From: Bradyrhizobium sp. LMTR 3
Lineage (GTDB): Bacteria; Pseudomonadota; Alphaproteobacteria; Rhizobiales; Xanthobacteraceae
DNA: 35,688 nucleotides
Reading direction: 5' to 3'
NCBI RefSeq assembly: GCF_001693485.1
Contig: NZ_MAXC01000020.1
Span: 1 to 35,688 of the forward strand
The notes beneath the pieces were generated by a model. It was given only the letters and a program-made list of their open reading frames with translations. It searched no databases and was not told the DNA's origin. Position 1 is the first letter of the stretch, and each line of letters opens with the position of its first letter. A program made the translations under genes and the position numbers. Positions 17,865-27,224 of this stretch are shown piece by piece.

Positions 17865-18136
17865 TCAGCGGCCCGCTGCGGGATGAACTGTTGAACGAGA
17901 CGCTGTTTACCTCGTTGGCCCAGGCCCGCGTCGCGCTTGGATGCTGGCGCGCCGACTACAACGATGCACGCCCACACTCGCGGCTCGAATGGAAGACGCC
18001 GTCCGAGTTCGCCTTCACCTGCTATCCGCGCCGGGATCTGGCGCGGCGCTATGCCGAGGGCTCCGCGCCAGCTCCCGTCGCTACCACCGCCCAACCGGGC
18101 AAATCCAATAGCCGGAGCGAACTCGGGATTGGATAA
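17865..18136 (+). pseudogene. IS3-family OrfB, C-terminal fragment
   Basis: The frame LRDELLNETLFTSLAQARVA, then WRADYNDARPHSRLEWKTPS and EFAFTCYPRRDLARRY, is the integrase-core end and tail of an IS3-family transposase. The catalytic DDE segment upstream is missing. The stop at 18134-18136 sits just inside the right terminal repeat. Confidence 0.85.
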
Positions 18137-18279
18137 AACTTGGGGGCAAGGTCAACCGCTAAGGGGCGTCTCGGGCGACCTCGAATCCAGGTAGATGGTC
18201 ATCGATCATGGTCGCGGTCACGAATCCCAACCCGGAACCAGATATCCAAATGGAAAAAAAGGGCCACCCGTAAACTACG

Positions 18280-18294
18280 AACCTTGCCCCCAAT
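18280..18294 (-). repeat. Isolated IS3-type end sequence facing the first
   Basis: AACCTTGCCCCCAATT-type sequence is the inverted counterpart of the IS3 right end at 18140-18154, about 125 bases away. It is probably the left end of another, otherwise lost copy. Confidence 0.4.
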
Positions 18295-18321
18295 TAGCTC
18301 TTAAGGCTTAGCCGACACGAT

Positions 18322-18570
18322 AAAGACGTCGTCGGACTCTACTCAATCCGCCGGACAAAGGCCGTCGTGCTTTGCGTCAATGAGAACAGCCAAACTCAGA
18401 CCCTCGAAAGAACCCAGCCCATGCTTCCTATCGAGTTGGCTACGTCGAGTGGTCACGCACGAGTAGCAGGTCATGGCAAGCACCCGTGTTCGCCGCCCTC
18501 AACGTGCTCGACGGCGCAATCATCGCTCACACCGCCATCAGGAGTTCCTCGCCTTCCTGCGTCCCGCGCG
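18322..18570 (+). pseudogene. IS630-family transposase, central fragment
   Basis: Reads DVVGLYSIRRTKAVVLCVNE, then NSQTQTLERTQPMLPIELA. After a frame change it continues VFAALNVLDGAIIAHTA and then RHQEFLAFLR in another frame. This is the order of the DDE domain's first half in IS630 transposases (VVLCxDEKSQ..., LFAALNVLDG..., RHQEF). Both ends of the gene are missing. Confidence 0.8.
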
Positions 18571-18659
18571 TTCAGCTCTTTGTCACAAGATCAAATCAGA
18601 ACATTTCGCTCAAAAATTCGAAGAAATCGCTCGGCGCATATCCGCAAGGCCCTCAATGG

Positions 18660-18940
18660 GCTGGCGCGCAAATGATCCGTCAGCCCAGTTTATGATCCTG
18701 CAGCTGTACAGATCCGTGACGGTGGCCAGCTACAGCCAACCCGCATCGTCTCGATGTAGGTGATACCAGACCTGGGAACAGGGACGGTGAAGCTGCATTC
18801 GAGTATATTCAGGGCGAGCGGCAGGTCGTGACGGCTCTCGGTCATCCGCACCCAGCGTGGCCGCGACGTGACGCCGCATTCGCCTCCGCGCTGTGCCACC
18901 CGGCTCGCTCGTTCCCGAAGTCGCACGACGCAGTTATCTT
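18660..18940 (-). pseudogene. IS3-family OrfB fragment, opposite orientation
   Basis: Minus-strand pieces SRHDLPLALNILECSFTVP, then ITYIETMRVGCSW, and LATVTDLYSCRIINWADGS in a shifted frame. They match the start of the IS3 integrase core (NxLxRxF, then DITYIxTxEGWLYLAxVxDLxSRxIVGW). It is a remnant of a different IS3 member from the one at 17.3 kb. Confidence 0.7.
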
Positions 18941-19051
18941 CGACTACTTGTGGCGTGAACTCAAATCGCTCAGGCTCTCACCTCCTGACCGAACAACATC
19001 ACGGACGCGCGATCCCGACTCGCGCTTCGCCTAGCCGGAACGCCGGACCGA

Positions 19052-19957
19052 TTATTTGTACTCCCGCTCCGTCCACCAGGGAAAACAATTCGGCATGTCG
19101 ACCGACACTTTGCCTTTGAACACCGCGGGCCGCTTCTCCAGGAAGGCCATCACGCCTTCTTGGGCGTCGCCGGACCGGCCGAGCGTATAGCAGACGCGAC
19201 TGTCGAGCTTGTGAGCTTCCGTCGGATCATCGGCGCCCAGCATGCGCCACATCATCTGCCGGGTGAGCGCGATCGATACGGGGGCGGTTTTCCCGGCAAT
19301 GTCGCGGGCGAGCGCTCGCGCCGTTGGCAGCAGTTGATCGGACGGCACTACCTTGCTGACCAGTCGGCCAGCGAGTGCTTCCTGCGCCGGGAATACTCGC
19401 GCACTGTAACACCACTCCAGTGCTTGCGCGATGCCAACGATGCGCGGCAGAAACCAGCTTGAGGCCGCCTCCGGTACGATGCCAAGCTGGGAGAACCCAA
19501 ACCCAAAGCGCGCGGCTTCAGACGCAATGCGGATGTCCATCGCGAGCTGCATGTTGACGCCGATACCGACAGCCGGCCCGTTCACCGCGGCGATAACGGG
19601 CTTCAGGCATCTGAATATCCGCAATGTGAGCAGACCGCCGCTGTCGCGGATTTTCGGATCGCTGTAATCCACACTGCCGTCGGGTGACCGCTTTATCGAC
19701 CCGCGGTGCGCGTCGATGTCAAATGAGTTCGCACCCGATGAGAGATCGGCGCCCGCGCAAAAGGCGCGGCCTTCCCCGGTCACGATGATGCCGCGAATGT
19801 CATCATCCTTGTCGGCCCGATCAAACGCTTCGATTAGTTCCCGACACATCGTGGCGGTCCAGGCGTTGAGCCTCTCCGGGCGGTTCAAAGTGATGGTGAG
19901 GATCTGCTCGGCGAGCTCGTATTTGATGGTCTCGTACACCACGGGGCTTTCCTTCAC
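19052..19957 (-). CDS. Enoyl-CoA hydratase/isomerase (crotonase) family protein
   Basis: A 301-residue crotonase-fold protein. The CoA-binding and oxyanion-hole motifs are present: RAFCAGADLSS (about 64-74) and AVNGPAVGIGVNMQLAMDIR (about 124-143). One of the two hydratase glutamates is kept in GIVPEAASSWFLPRIVG (E163). The position of the other (normally in GGGxEL) has no Glu, so isomerase, hydrolase or lyase chemistry is as likely as hydration. The start is a GTG at 19957. It lies 43 bases downstream of the EctB-like gene on the same strand, so the two are probably co-transcribed. It fits functionally with the CoA-transferase and acyl-CoA dehydrogenase further upstream on that strand. Confidence 0.88.
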   Translation of the reverse strand: MKESPVVYETIKYELAEQILTITLNRPERLNAWTATMCRELIEAFDRADKDDDIRGIIVTGEGRAFCAGADLSSGANSFDIDAHRGSIKRSPDGSVDYSDPKIRDSGGLLTLRIFRCLKPVIAAVNGPAVGIGVNMQLAMDIRIASEAARFGFGFSQLGIVPEAASSWFLPRIVGIAQALEWCYSARVFPAQEALAGRLVSKVVPSDQLLPTARALARDIAGKTAPVSIALTRQMMWRMLGADDPTEAHKLDSRVCYTLGRSGDAQEGVMAFLEKRPAVFKGKVSVDMPNCFPWWTEREYK

Positions 19958-20000
19958 TTGTTATCTGGATGAACAGCGACCAACCTACCAGCACCTTGGC

Positions 20001-21278
20001 CTATTTCCGTGCTTCGACCAAGGATTCCTCGAAGATCTCAAGGCCTTGATTTAGTGTCTCAAGATCAATCGTGAGTGCAGGCAGGCATTTTACGACCTGA
20101 TCAACGGGTCCGCATCGTTCGACAATCAGTCCCTTCTCAAATGCATTTCTTGTCATAGCCTGTGCAACCTCGGCATTTTGGCAATCAAAGCCTAACGCCA
20201 TGCCGCGCCCTCGTACAGCAAAACCGTTTCCATGCTCCGATGCAATGGTCTCAAGTCGGCGCCGTATGAGTTCTCCCATGTGCCGAACCCCCTGCGAGAA
20301 CGCCGGGCTACGCCAATAAATATTTATAGCTGCGGTCGCAGATACAAGTGCAAGGTTGTTTCCTCGAAAGGTACCCGTGTGTTCTCCTGGCCGCCATGCA
20401 TCGAACTCCTCCTTGATCAACAACATTGATAATGGCAGACCGTATCCGCTTAGCGACTTCGACAGCACGACAATATCTGGCGACAACGCTGCGAACTCAA
20501 AGCTAAAGAAGTCGCCCGTACGACCGCAGCCCATCTGGATATCGTCAACTATGAAGAGGGCACCAACATTCTTTGCTATGGCTTGAATTGATCGCAACCA
20601 CTCTTTGCTAGCTACGTTTATCCCCCCTTCTCCTTGCACAGTTTCCACGAGAATAGCAGCTGGTTTATCGATTCCACTGCTTTCGTCCAGCAATACTTTT
20701 CGCAGGTAGTCGGCCGTATCAACAGCTGGCCCAAGATAACCATCATAGGGCAGGAAAGTTGCGCCAGACAACGAAGCACCGGCGGCTGCGCGATAAGAAC
20801 GATTACCGCTCGCGGCGATCGCTCCTAAGCTCATGCCATGGTATCCATGCGTGAATGAAATGATGTTTTGACGTCCTGTAACTTTGCGCGAAAGCTTTAA
20901 GGCTGCCTCAACAGCGTTAGCACCTGTTGGCCCCGTGAATTGGAACCGGTATTGCAGACTCCGCTCCAGAAGTACGACAGAGCTGAAAGTCTGCATAAAT
21001 TCGAGTTTTGCAGGAGTAGCCATGTCAAGCCCATGAACTACGGCATCGGACGCTAGGTAATCAATAAGAGCCGCTTTGATCTCGTGATTGTTGTGCCCGT
21101 AGTTCAGCGCTCCAGCGCCGGAGAGGAAGTCAATAACCCTTCGACCATCCTCCGTTAACATGATGGAGCCGCGCGCTCGGCTGAAGATATCCGGAAACGA
21201 ACGAGAATATGAGCGGACATTCGATTCTAGCGCTTCAAGAGCCGCCAAGCTACGTGCCTTGCCAATCACTCCACCCAT
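20001..21278 (-). CDS. Diaminobutyrate--2-oxoglutarate aminotransferase-like (EctB-type) class III aminotransferase
   Basis: A 425-residue class III PLP aminotransferase closest in look to EctB/diaminobutyrate aminotransferases: FLSGAGALNYGHNN (about 51-64), FTGPTGANAVEAALKL (about 114-129) and VETVQGEGGINVAS (about 211-224). The cofactor aspartate lies in FIVDDIQMGCGRTG (about D245) and the Schiff-base lysine in VLSKSLSGYGLP (about K274). A strong GAGGAG ribosome-binding site precedes the start at 21278. EctB makes 2,4-diaminobutyrate from aspartate semialdehyde for ectoine or siderophores. No ectA, ectC or siderophore gene is nearby. The partner 43 bases downstream is a crotonase-family gene, so another omega-amino acid or aldehyde substrate is possible. 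Confidence 0.85.
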   Translation of the reverse strand: MGGVIGKARSLAALEALESNVRSYSRSFPDIFSRARGSIMLTEDGRRVIDFLSGAGALNYGHNNHEIKAALIDYLASDAVVHGLDMATPAKLEFMQTFSSVVLLERSLQYRFQFTGPTGANAVEAALKLSRKVTGRQNIISFTHGYHGMSLGAIAASGNRSYRAAAGASLSGATFLPYDGYLGPAVDTADYLRKVLLDESSGIDKPAAILVETVQGEGGINVASKEWLRSIQAIAKNVGALFIVDDIQMGCGRTGDFFSFEFAALSPDIVVLSKSLSGYGLPLSMLLIKEEFDAWRPGEHTGTFRGNNLALVSATAAINIYWRSPAFSQGVRHMGELIRRRLETIASEHGNGFAVRGRGMALGFDCQNAEVAQAMTRNAFEKGLIVERCGPVDQVVKCLPALTIDLETLNQGLEIFEESLVEARK

Positions 21279-21990
21279 GGTGGTCTCCTCTGAAAATTGA
21301 GCGGTTTAGTGAACAAACACGCTTCCTCAGCGCGAGTGGTGGACAAGCGGATCGAAACGTGCGCGCGTCTCGGCTGCTCTATACGTTGCACGACACATGT
21401 TTCCAGAACGGCTCCAATCGTTTACCTGACAACCAGGAACAACGAACCTACTAAGGTTGGTAGCATCTGTGATGAGCGACGCGTACACTGCCATCTAGGC
21501 GCGTCGATTTCGGAAAGTTGGTGGTCTATCAGATTTAGCTAAGCGATTCCGAGCTAACTCGCGAGCGGCTAACGCTGCGACGCGCAGCTGATCTAAGCAG
21601 CGCTTCAATCCTGAAAACTGGAACTAGCCCAATCACAGCGCAACTTGCGGATAGTCGCAGTTCGGCACACTCACGTAACAGTCTGGTCAACGCCCTTTAC
21701 AGCTTAGCCGTCGAATGCCAAGCGGGCGCTGCAGGAGATGCGGGTTGTCCGAGACCAAAGAGGATGCGCCGGCTGCATTGGGTTTTCGTGGAAAGCTGGT
21801 CGTCAAACATCTCAAGGGGGTCGACTGCTTGATCAAGGGCGCGCTATTCGCCTTTAGGAGTTCCGTCGGAGTCACTCAAGGCATCAACGCACGACAAACA
21901 TCATCGATGTCGTGTTGCGCGACGGTGTACCAGCGCAAGACTCTCCAAAACGGAAGATGGTACCGCAATCTGGACTGTGATGTCAATTTT
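21279..21990. other. Intergenic region between minus-strand genes
   Basis: About 710 bases upstream of the EctB-like gene. No recognisable coding sequence: the plus-strand frame at 21715-21999 has no family resemblance. The promoter of the EctB-like/crotonase pair should lie in the part next to 21300, but I could not identify nod-box, sigma-54 or NifA-site sequences. Confidence 0.35.
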
Positions 21991-24531
21991 TCAGACTGAC
22001 GGCACCTTCCTTGTTTTTGCGATATCCTCTTCGGAGAGCATCGTGGTACCGATGATGCCCTCTCTCACCAATTCTGCAATCTCGGCGCCGGAGAGCCCGA
22101 GAAGCCCCGATAGGATCTCTGTGTTATGTTGTCCCAACGTCGGCGCCGCTGCGCGGATCGCGTAGGGCGCTACACCCTCGCGAATTGGCATTGAGGGCTG
22201 CGGATGCAGGCCAATGAAAGCGCGATCGACCTCCTGCAGAAATGAGCGCGACGTGAGATGCCGATCCTTGACCAGGTCAATTGGCTGGCGGGCCACGCCG
22301 GCCGCCACCTTGGCGGCCTGCAACTCGGACATGGCTTGGTCCGCATCGCGGGTGAGCGTCCACCCTTCGATGGCTTTCTCGATCACATTCTCGATATCGC
22401 GGCGGGCTTCCGCAGATTTCAGCGATGCGTCCGTGGCCCAATCTGGTCGGCCAATAAGAACGGCAAGCCTCTGCCACATCTCCGCACCCGTCGCAGCCAC
22501 CACGATCCAGTTGTCCTCACCCGCGCACCGGAAACAGCCATGCGGCACGAACTGCGGATGTCGATTGCCATACCTTGGCGGTCGCATCCCGCCGATCGAG
22601 TGGACAATGGTCCATGGCGACGCAAACGGCATCATGCATTCGATTTGCGCCAGGTCAATGAACTGTCCTTTCGCGGTGTTGTGCGCGTGAATCAGTGCAA
22701 TCAGAACTGCAGCGCAGCCGTTCAAGCCACCGACGGCATCTCCGAACGCAAAGTGGCTCATGAGGGGTGGCCCTTTGGCGTTTCCGACCACGGTTGGCAA
22801 CCCCGAGCCCTGCTCGAGAGTTGAGCCGTAGGCCCGGCAATCGCGATGGACGCTGTTCGTGCCAAAGGCTGACATCGACAGCACGACGATCCGCGGGTTG
22901 AGCGTGCTGAGCACGTCGTACCCGAGCCCGAGCTTCGGCAGCACATCGACCGAATAATTGTCGACCACGACATCGGCTTCCGCCAACAGCCGCTTGGCTA
23001 GAGCGAGGCCTTGCGGCCGCTTCAGGTCAAGTGTGATACCGCGCTTGTTACGATTCATGACGCAGAAGCCTGGTACCATTTCGTACATCTGACCGTTAAC
23101 GTAAGCAGGCCGCCTATCAACGCCGCGCCACCAGTCCGGATACTGGATGGCCTCGATCTTGATAACGTCCGCACCGAGGTCAGCCAGTGTGCGGGTACAC
23201 AACGGCCCCGCCCAACCCATTGAGAAATCGATGACGCGAATTGCGTGCAAGGGCAGCCGGCCGGCATTGACGCCGCCGGACGACGCCGACGTATTATCGG
23301 TCAAGCGTCTTCGGATATTCGCGTTAGCCTGCTGCTCGCCCGGTGCCGGAACCTTTCCGCCTCGGCGCGGCGGCGTCAATGTCAGCCGCTGCATCGAGCC
23401 AGCGGTCAGGCCCTCTTCTTTGCCAAGCAGAACAGGCACGATTGCGCCGCGCGCCTTCTTCTCCGTATCCTGGAGCAGATCGGATATCTCGGGTACTGGC
23501 ACCATCGGGATCCTGCGTTTCAGTCCCTCCGCAAACCACTCCCGCGCTGTCCGAGCTCTCAGCTTCGGGATGAACTGTCGTTCGATCTGCTCCACGTGTT
23601 GCAGGCGATCGGGGCTCAGAATCAGAGCCGGATCATCACGCAATTCTGACAGGCCGAGCATGTCACAAAATGCGCGCCATTGTGCCGGCGTGCCGGTCGT
23701 GATGCCGAGCCAACCATCTTTGGTTTCGTAAATGCCGGCCGGAAAGGTCGGCCAGAAGCGGTTCAAGCCAAGCCGGCACATCATGTCGCCGCGCGCAAAC
23801 GCCTCGAACGCGTGATACTCGCTAAGAGCCAAACTCGATTCAAAAATGCTGAGCGACCACGACCGTCCCGTCCAGCCCTGCATTCGCGCAACTGCCGAGC
23901 AACCCGCGGCGATGAAGCCCCACAGCCCGGCAAGGATACCTGTCTGGAAATCCGGCGCGTGCATTGGCGGCCCCTCGGCCGGTCCAACCAGCTTGATGAG
24001 GCCGGCGAGCGCGCGGACGGTCGAGTCGGTTGCGGCGAACCCTGCGTAAGGACCCTCGCGGCCGAACCAGCTCGCTTCGAGATAAATCAACGCGGGGTGC
24101 CGCTGCCGGATCGCAGCGATATCGATGGAAGGGCAATCCGCGGGATCAACATCGCGGCCATCAACCAGAATGTCACAATCCTCGATGAGTGCCGTCAGCC
24201 GTGTGATCGCGTTCGGATCAGTCGGGTCGATAGTTATGCTTGACTTGTTGAAGTTCAGGAATGCGAACCAGGCGCTCTGGCCACCGGGTGTCAGAGGCGC
24301 GCTGCGGCGCAGCGGGTCGCCTGCTGGTGGCTCGATCTTCTGAACATCGGCCCCGAAATCCGCAAACAATCGCGCACAATAGCTCGTCCCCGCCGAGCTA
24401 CCGATCTCGATGACCCGCAGATGCGATAACACTCCGATCGATGGCTCCATTTTCCCAATCATGCTGATGCTCCGGACACCATTGGCAACGCGATGCGCGC
24501 CTGTGGACAGCGCGAACGTCTCCATTCTCAT
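21991..24531 (-). CDS. Tandem-domain class III (CaiB/BaiF) CoA-transferase
   Basis: A single 846-residue frame holding two complete CaiB/BaiF CoA-transferase domains. Domain 1 starts near residue 35 (LSHLRVIEIGSSAGTSYCAR, ADFGADVQKIEPPAGDPLRR). Domain 2 starts near residue 427 (LPLHAIRVIDFSMGWAGPLC, ADLGADVIKIEAIQYPDWWR). Single-domain members are about 400 residues and form interlocked dimers, so this fusion may fold as an internal pseudo-dimer. At the catalytic-acid region the domains read WSLSIFESSL (E231) and IDLAQIECMM, with Glu where formyl-CoA transferase has Asp. The two domains are clearly diverged in sequence. Family members move CoA between carboxylic acids. A start at residue 28 (MEPSIGVLSHLRV) is a reasonable alternative. 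The upstream neighbour on this strand is the M20 remnant. Confidence 0.88.
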   Translation of the reverse strand: MRMETFALSTGAHRVANGVRSISMIGKMEPSIGVLSHLRVIEIGSSAGTSYCARLFADFGADVQKIEPPAGDPLRRSAPLTPGGQSAWFAFLNFNKSSITIDPTDPNAITRLTALIEDCDILVDGRDVDPADCPSIDIAAIRQRHPALIYLEASWFGREGPYAGFAATDSTVRALAGLIKLVGPAEGPPMHAPDFQTGILAGLWGFIAAGCSAVARMQGWTGRSWSLSIFESSLALSEYHAFEAFARGDMMCRLGLNRFWPTFPAGIYETKDGWLGITTGTPAQWRAFCDMLGLSELRDDPALILSPDRLQHVEQIERQFIPKLRARTAREWFAEGLKRRIPMVPVPEISDLLQDTEKKARGAIVPVLLGKEEGLTAGSMQRLTLTPPRRGGKVPAPGEQQANANIRRRLTDNTSASSGGVNAGRLPLHAIRVIDFSMGWAGPLCTRTLADLGADVIKIEAIQYPDWWRGVDRRPAYVNGQMYEMVPGFCVMNRNKRGITLDLKRPQGLALAKRLLAEADVVVDNYSVDVLPKLGLGYDVLSTLNPRIVVLSMSAFGTNSVHRDCRAYGSTLEQGSGLPTVVGNAKGPPLMSHFAFGDAVGGLNGCAAVLIALIHAHNTAKGQFIDLAQIECMMPFASPWTIVHSIGGMRPPRYGNRHPQFVPHGCFRCAGEDNWIVVAATGAEMWQRLAVLIGRPDWATDASLKSAEARRDIENVIEKAIEGWTLTRDADQAMSELQAAKVAAGVARQPIDLVKDRHLTSRSFLQEVDRAFIGLHPQPSMPIREGVAPYAIRAAAPTLGQHNTEILSGLLGLSGAEIAELVREGIIGTTMLSEEDIAKTRKVPSV

Positions 24532-24539
24532 TTGCCAAG

Positions 24540-24850
24540 AACACGCGCCCGAACGCTCAAATGACTTGGCACGACAGCGCCGCGTGCGACATCAAACCGA
24601 GCTGGTCGTTCCCTACAACTCTTCCGGTCTGCTCGACCGGCCGCCATGCTGCAAACGAACTAAACCACTAACTGTGTTGCTGGGTCAGCTACCAAATCAA
24701 ATAGCCCGCGCGTAGCAGCGCCAGTTGCAGCCCGTCCGCCAAAATTCCGCTTCGCTGCTCCATTGGTCGATATCGAGGCTAATCATCGCTTCCTTGTCTG
24801 TCGCGGGACGGGCGGCCATACACGACAGGCTGCCGTTGCCGTCGTATCGC
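24540..24850. other. Short spacer upstream of the CoA-transferase gene
   Basis: No gene recognised. A minus-strand frame at 24697-24885 begins within the decayed end of the M20 amidohydrolase (YYAGAIAERY) and then runs on without family resemblance. Confidence 0.3.
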
Positions 24851-25670
24851 TCGGCTATCGCCCCAGCGTAGTAGCTCGATGCCAACAGGCAAGCTTCGTC
24901 CTTAAATCAAATGCCGCGTGGTGCAGGCCGAATCGATGCATTGCCGACAAAAAATGAAAGCCCCTGGCCGCGCCTCAAGCATGTAGGCGAAATCCTAAGA
25001 GCCCATCCGCGGTTTCATCTTGTCGTCCACTGAGGCAGGATTCACAGGATTGCGCGCCATCTTGATCGCCAGATTGGTCCCTTCCGTGTGGTTGAAGGTG
25101 ACGGGTCGTGTCCACGGTACCTGAACTCGACATCCGGGCCAAATCCATGCGAAAATTGTGCGGTTGCCAGAATCTGTCGTCCCGGAATCCCACAAGCCAG
25201 GTATGAAGGTCCTGACAGTGCCGGCCGATTCAATGTGATTGGGTGATCTTGTAGGCTTGGGCGGCGTTGAACTTGGTCACGGTGATCACGAGCGACTCGA
25301 GAGGATTCGTGTTGCACGAGACCAAACGTTTGTATGCCGATGATGATCTGTGCTGCAATGATAATGGGATCGACGGTCTCATGCGGCTGGCCGCATGGCC
25401 TCCGCCTCCTTTCACGCAAGGTCGAGCTCATCAAGAACGGCCATAATCGAGTCATAACAAATGCCGAACTTGCCACCTTCCATGCCCGGCGCGTTGTGCA
25501 TACCAAAAACTTGGCAGATGCCGAAATGGTCTACAATCCCTTCTGGACCATGCTTTGGCCGCCCCGCGCTCTTTCTCCCGCTGGCTAAAAGATCAAGGCA
25601 ACAGAGCCCTTGAAGTTGCGCGAATTAAAGTGCTCGCCGCACAGAAGAGGCCACGTTTGCTAATATGCGT
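24850..25670 (-). pseudogene. M20D amidohydrolase (hippurate/N-acyl-amino acid hydrolase type), decayed
   Basis: Broken minus-strand frames line up with the C-terminal two thirds of M20D peptidases. In order: FKGSVALIF and PAGERARGG (about 25590-25630), VFGMHNAPGMEGGKF (about 25480), GGGGHAA with TVDPIIIAAQIIIG (about 25340-25400), NTNPLESLVITVTKFNAAQA (about 25260-25310), and FNHTEGTNLAIKMARNP. Then VDDKMKPRMGS and DFAYMLEARPGAFIF-type sequence near 24960-25030. Stops and at least four frame changes rule out function. The family hydrolyses N-acyl or N-aroyl amino acids, releasing a carboxylic acid. That could have fed the CoA-transferase located next to it. Confidence 0.8.
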
Positions 25671-26779
25671 CGAATCTTCCTAACCTGCCACACCATCAGA
25701 ACGCGCCGCAATCCATGAGAACCGGTGACGTCATGAGGGGAATCGCGGCCTATTCAGAAGGACGCTTGCCTTACGAATTCGTTCGCGCAGACGGCAGAGA
25801 TATCTTTGAACGCCTTGGTGGCTACAGCGGGCGGTTTGAGACCCGCCCTAGGGACGATGGCTTACGTTCCCACGTGAGCGGTCTCAAGATAGAGGCGATC
25901 GAGAGAATACGGCGGTCGTCGCCGAGTTTCGCAAGCCTGTGTGATGCTGTACTCGAATGCAAGCCTTCAGGGGCCATCTCGCGTGTAAGGCTTTCATCCG
26001 GCGAAGCTGTCGTTTCCCGTTTCTCTGGAGAAGCGAAAAATGATTGTGATTCGGTAGTTCCGGAAGAGTTTTCGATTAGCTTTAGGAACTTGTTTGCGAG
26101 CTGCGCAGGTCCGACGACCTGAAGTTCGATATCACTCTATATTTCCTTGCACTTGCATAAATGAAGCGTTCCGCGACGCTCGACGAGATGTGCTGGACGC
26201 GTGTTCAATTCCGCGATGCTGATTCATCGAGCGACGACTTTCGGCTCGACAATTTGGCGGTTCAAACAACTACTCCCCGGAATCCGGGCAGTCCGTCTTC
26301 GCAGGCTGTGGCGCTATCACCCGTGTCCACTCGGCGCACAGGATACACTGTTCGCCAACAAGGGACCGAACGGCCGAATGTTGCGGCCGACACATCGAGA
26401 GACACATCGATTTCATGTTCAGCAACGCAAAGGCCTGCTTCTAGCGAGCGGTGAGTTGCACGGCATCACCATTCACGCGATTTCTATACCGCCCTTCGCC
26501 ACTCCTCGTTGCGCTTGGCTTGGAATAGCCCAGAGTCACAACAGCAGGGCGCTGTGAGCCGGCCTCCCGGAAAACACCAGAAGAAGGAGCAAATGGCTTT
26601 CAGGCGCAAGTTGCGCATCGCGCCTTGCGGTTCTCAAAATCGAAGGAACGCGCTGACAAACGCCGTATCGCGGTCCCGAGAGGGTCAAGGCGATTTGCCG
26701 AGCCGCGTCCGCGCAAACGTGAACAAAACAAGGACGTGTCTTGGCGGGATGCGATCTCTTGGCGCCGAAAATTCGGTAC
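25671..26779. other. Mostly unassigned region containing one small frame
   Basis: Apart from the small hypothetical frame at 25715-26122, I recognise no gene here. The plus-strand frames at 26160-26560 have no family resemblance. Confidence 0.3.
25715..26122 (+). CDS. Hypothetical protein, 135 aa
   Basis: An open plus-strand frame, MRTGDVMRGIAAYSEGRLPY to FRNLFASCAGPTT. The family is not recognised: no signal peptide, membrane helix or known motif is visible. It is charged and moderately Arg/Ser-rich. The second Met at residue 7 is an alternative start. A weak purine-rich stretch lies upstream but no clear ribosome-binding site. It may be a real short gene, a fragment or a chance frame between a pseudogene and IS debris. 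Confidence 0.3.
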   Translation: MRTGDVMRGIAAYSEGRLPYEFVRADGRDIFERLGGYSGRFETRPRDDGLRSHVSGLKIEAIERIRRSSPSFASLCDAVLECKPSGAISRVRLSSGEAVVSRFSGEAKNDCDSVVPEEFSISFRNLFASCAGPTT

Positions 26780-26872
26780 TAGGACCAGCCGAAGATGGTG
26801 GTCAGCGACAACTCCAGCGACTTCATCAGTAATGAGATCCTGACCTGGGCCGATCAGGGCCGGAGTCGCGAT
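26780..26872 (+). pseudogene. IS3-family OrfB, short integrase-core fragment
   Basis: PKMVVSDNSSDFISNEILTW followed by ADQGR matches the central DDE stretch of IS3 OrfB (usually VSDNGSEFTSNAILxW). The DN of the catalytic motif is kept but both flanks are lost after about 30 codons. Confidence 0.75.
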
Positions 26873-27224
26873 TTTTTCCGAATCTCCCTGTTCGGGACTG
26901 GCGACCATCTCTCCTCGTCCCGACCTGGGTGGAATGGCTGCCACGCGAGGCAACGGTCAAGGCAGGCCGAAGGCCGACGCGAAACGACTCAGCCTCGCTG
27001 GCGCGAAACGACTGCAGGCTCGCTAGTGACCAGCGGCGGATCCGCCTTCGGTCGGCAGATGAGGAACTTTGGCCCTCGCGATCGCTGTTTGCCGAGCGCC
27101 GACATCGCGCGAAATCAAGGTCGACCACATGCGCCGACGGCAAGAGTTTTTAAGGCTTGCGGCGCATCGTCTCGTGCCTGAAAATGCTCTCTGAGTTCTG
27201 CTCCAGAGCGCCACTGTCTCCTTT
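26873..27224. repeat. Spacer with a two-unit direct repeat
   Basis: No gene recognised. GCGAAACGACT...CTCGCT occurs twice, at 26979-26999 and 27003-27024, as near-identical 21-22 bp units. The function is unknown, and two units alone may be chance or slippage. Confidence 0.4.

Larger units (their letters stand above)
17262..18154 (+). mobile_element. IS3-family element remnant with an IS110 fragment inside
   Basis: The left end starts TGACCTTACCCC at 17262, and the right end is TTGGGGGCAAGGTCA ending at 18154, which are inverted copies of each other. Inside are the OrfA start and the OrfB C-terminus on the plus strand, but the middle of OrfB is missing and an IS110-family 5' fragment in the opposite direction takes its place. 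The element is dead. Confidence 0.75.

Noticed and set aside
22214..23731. Several plus-strand frames of 130-195 codons
   Set aside because: They lie wholly inside the CoA-transferase gene on the other strand and have no family resemblance.
26979..27024. Two-unit repeat as a possible CRISPR array
   Set aside because: Only two units, a spacer of a few bases and no cas genes.
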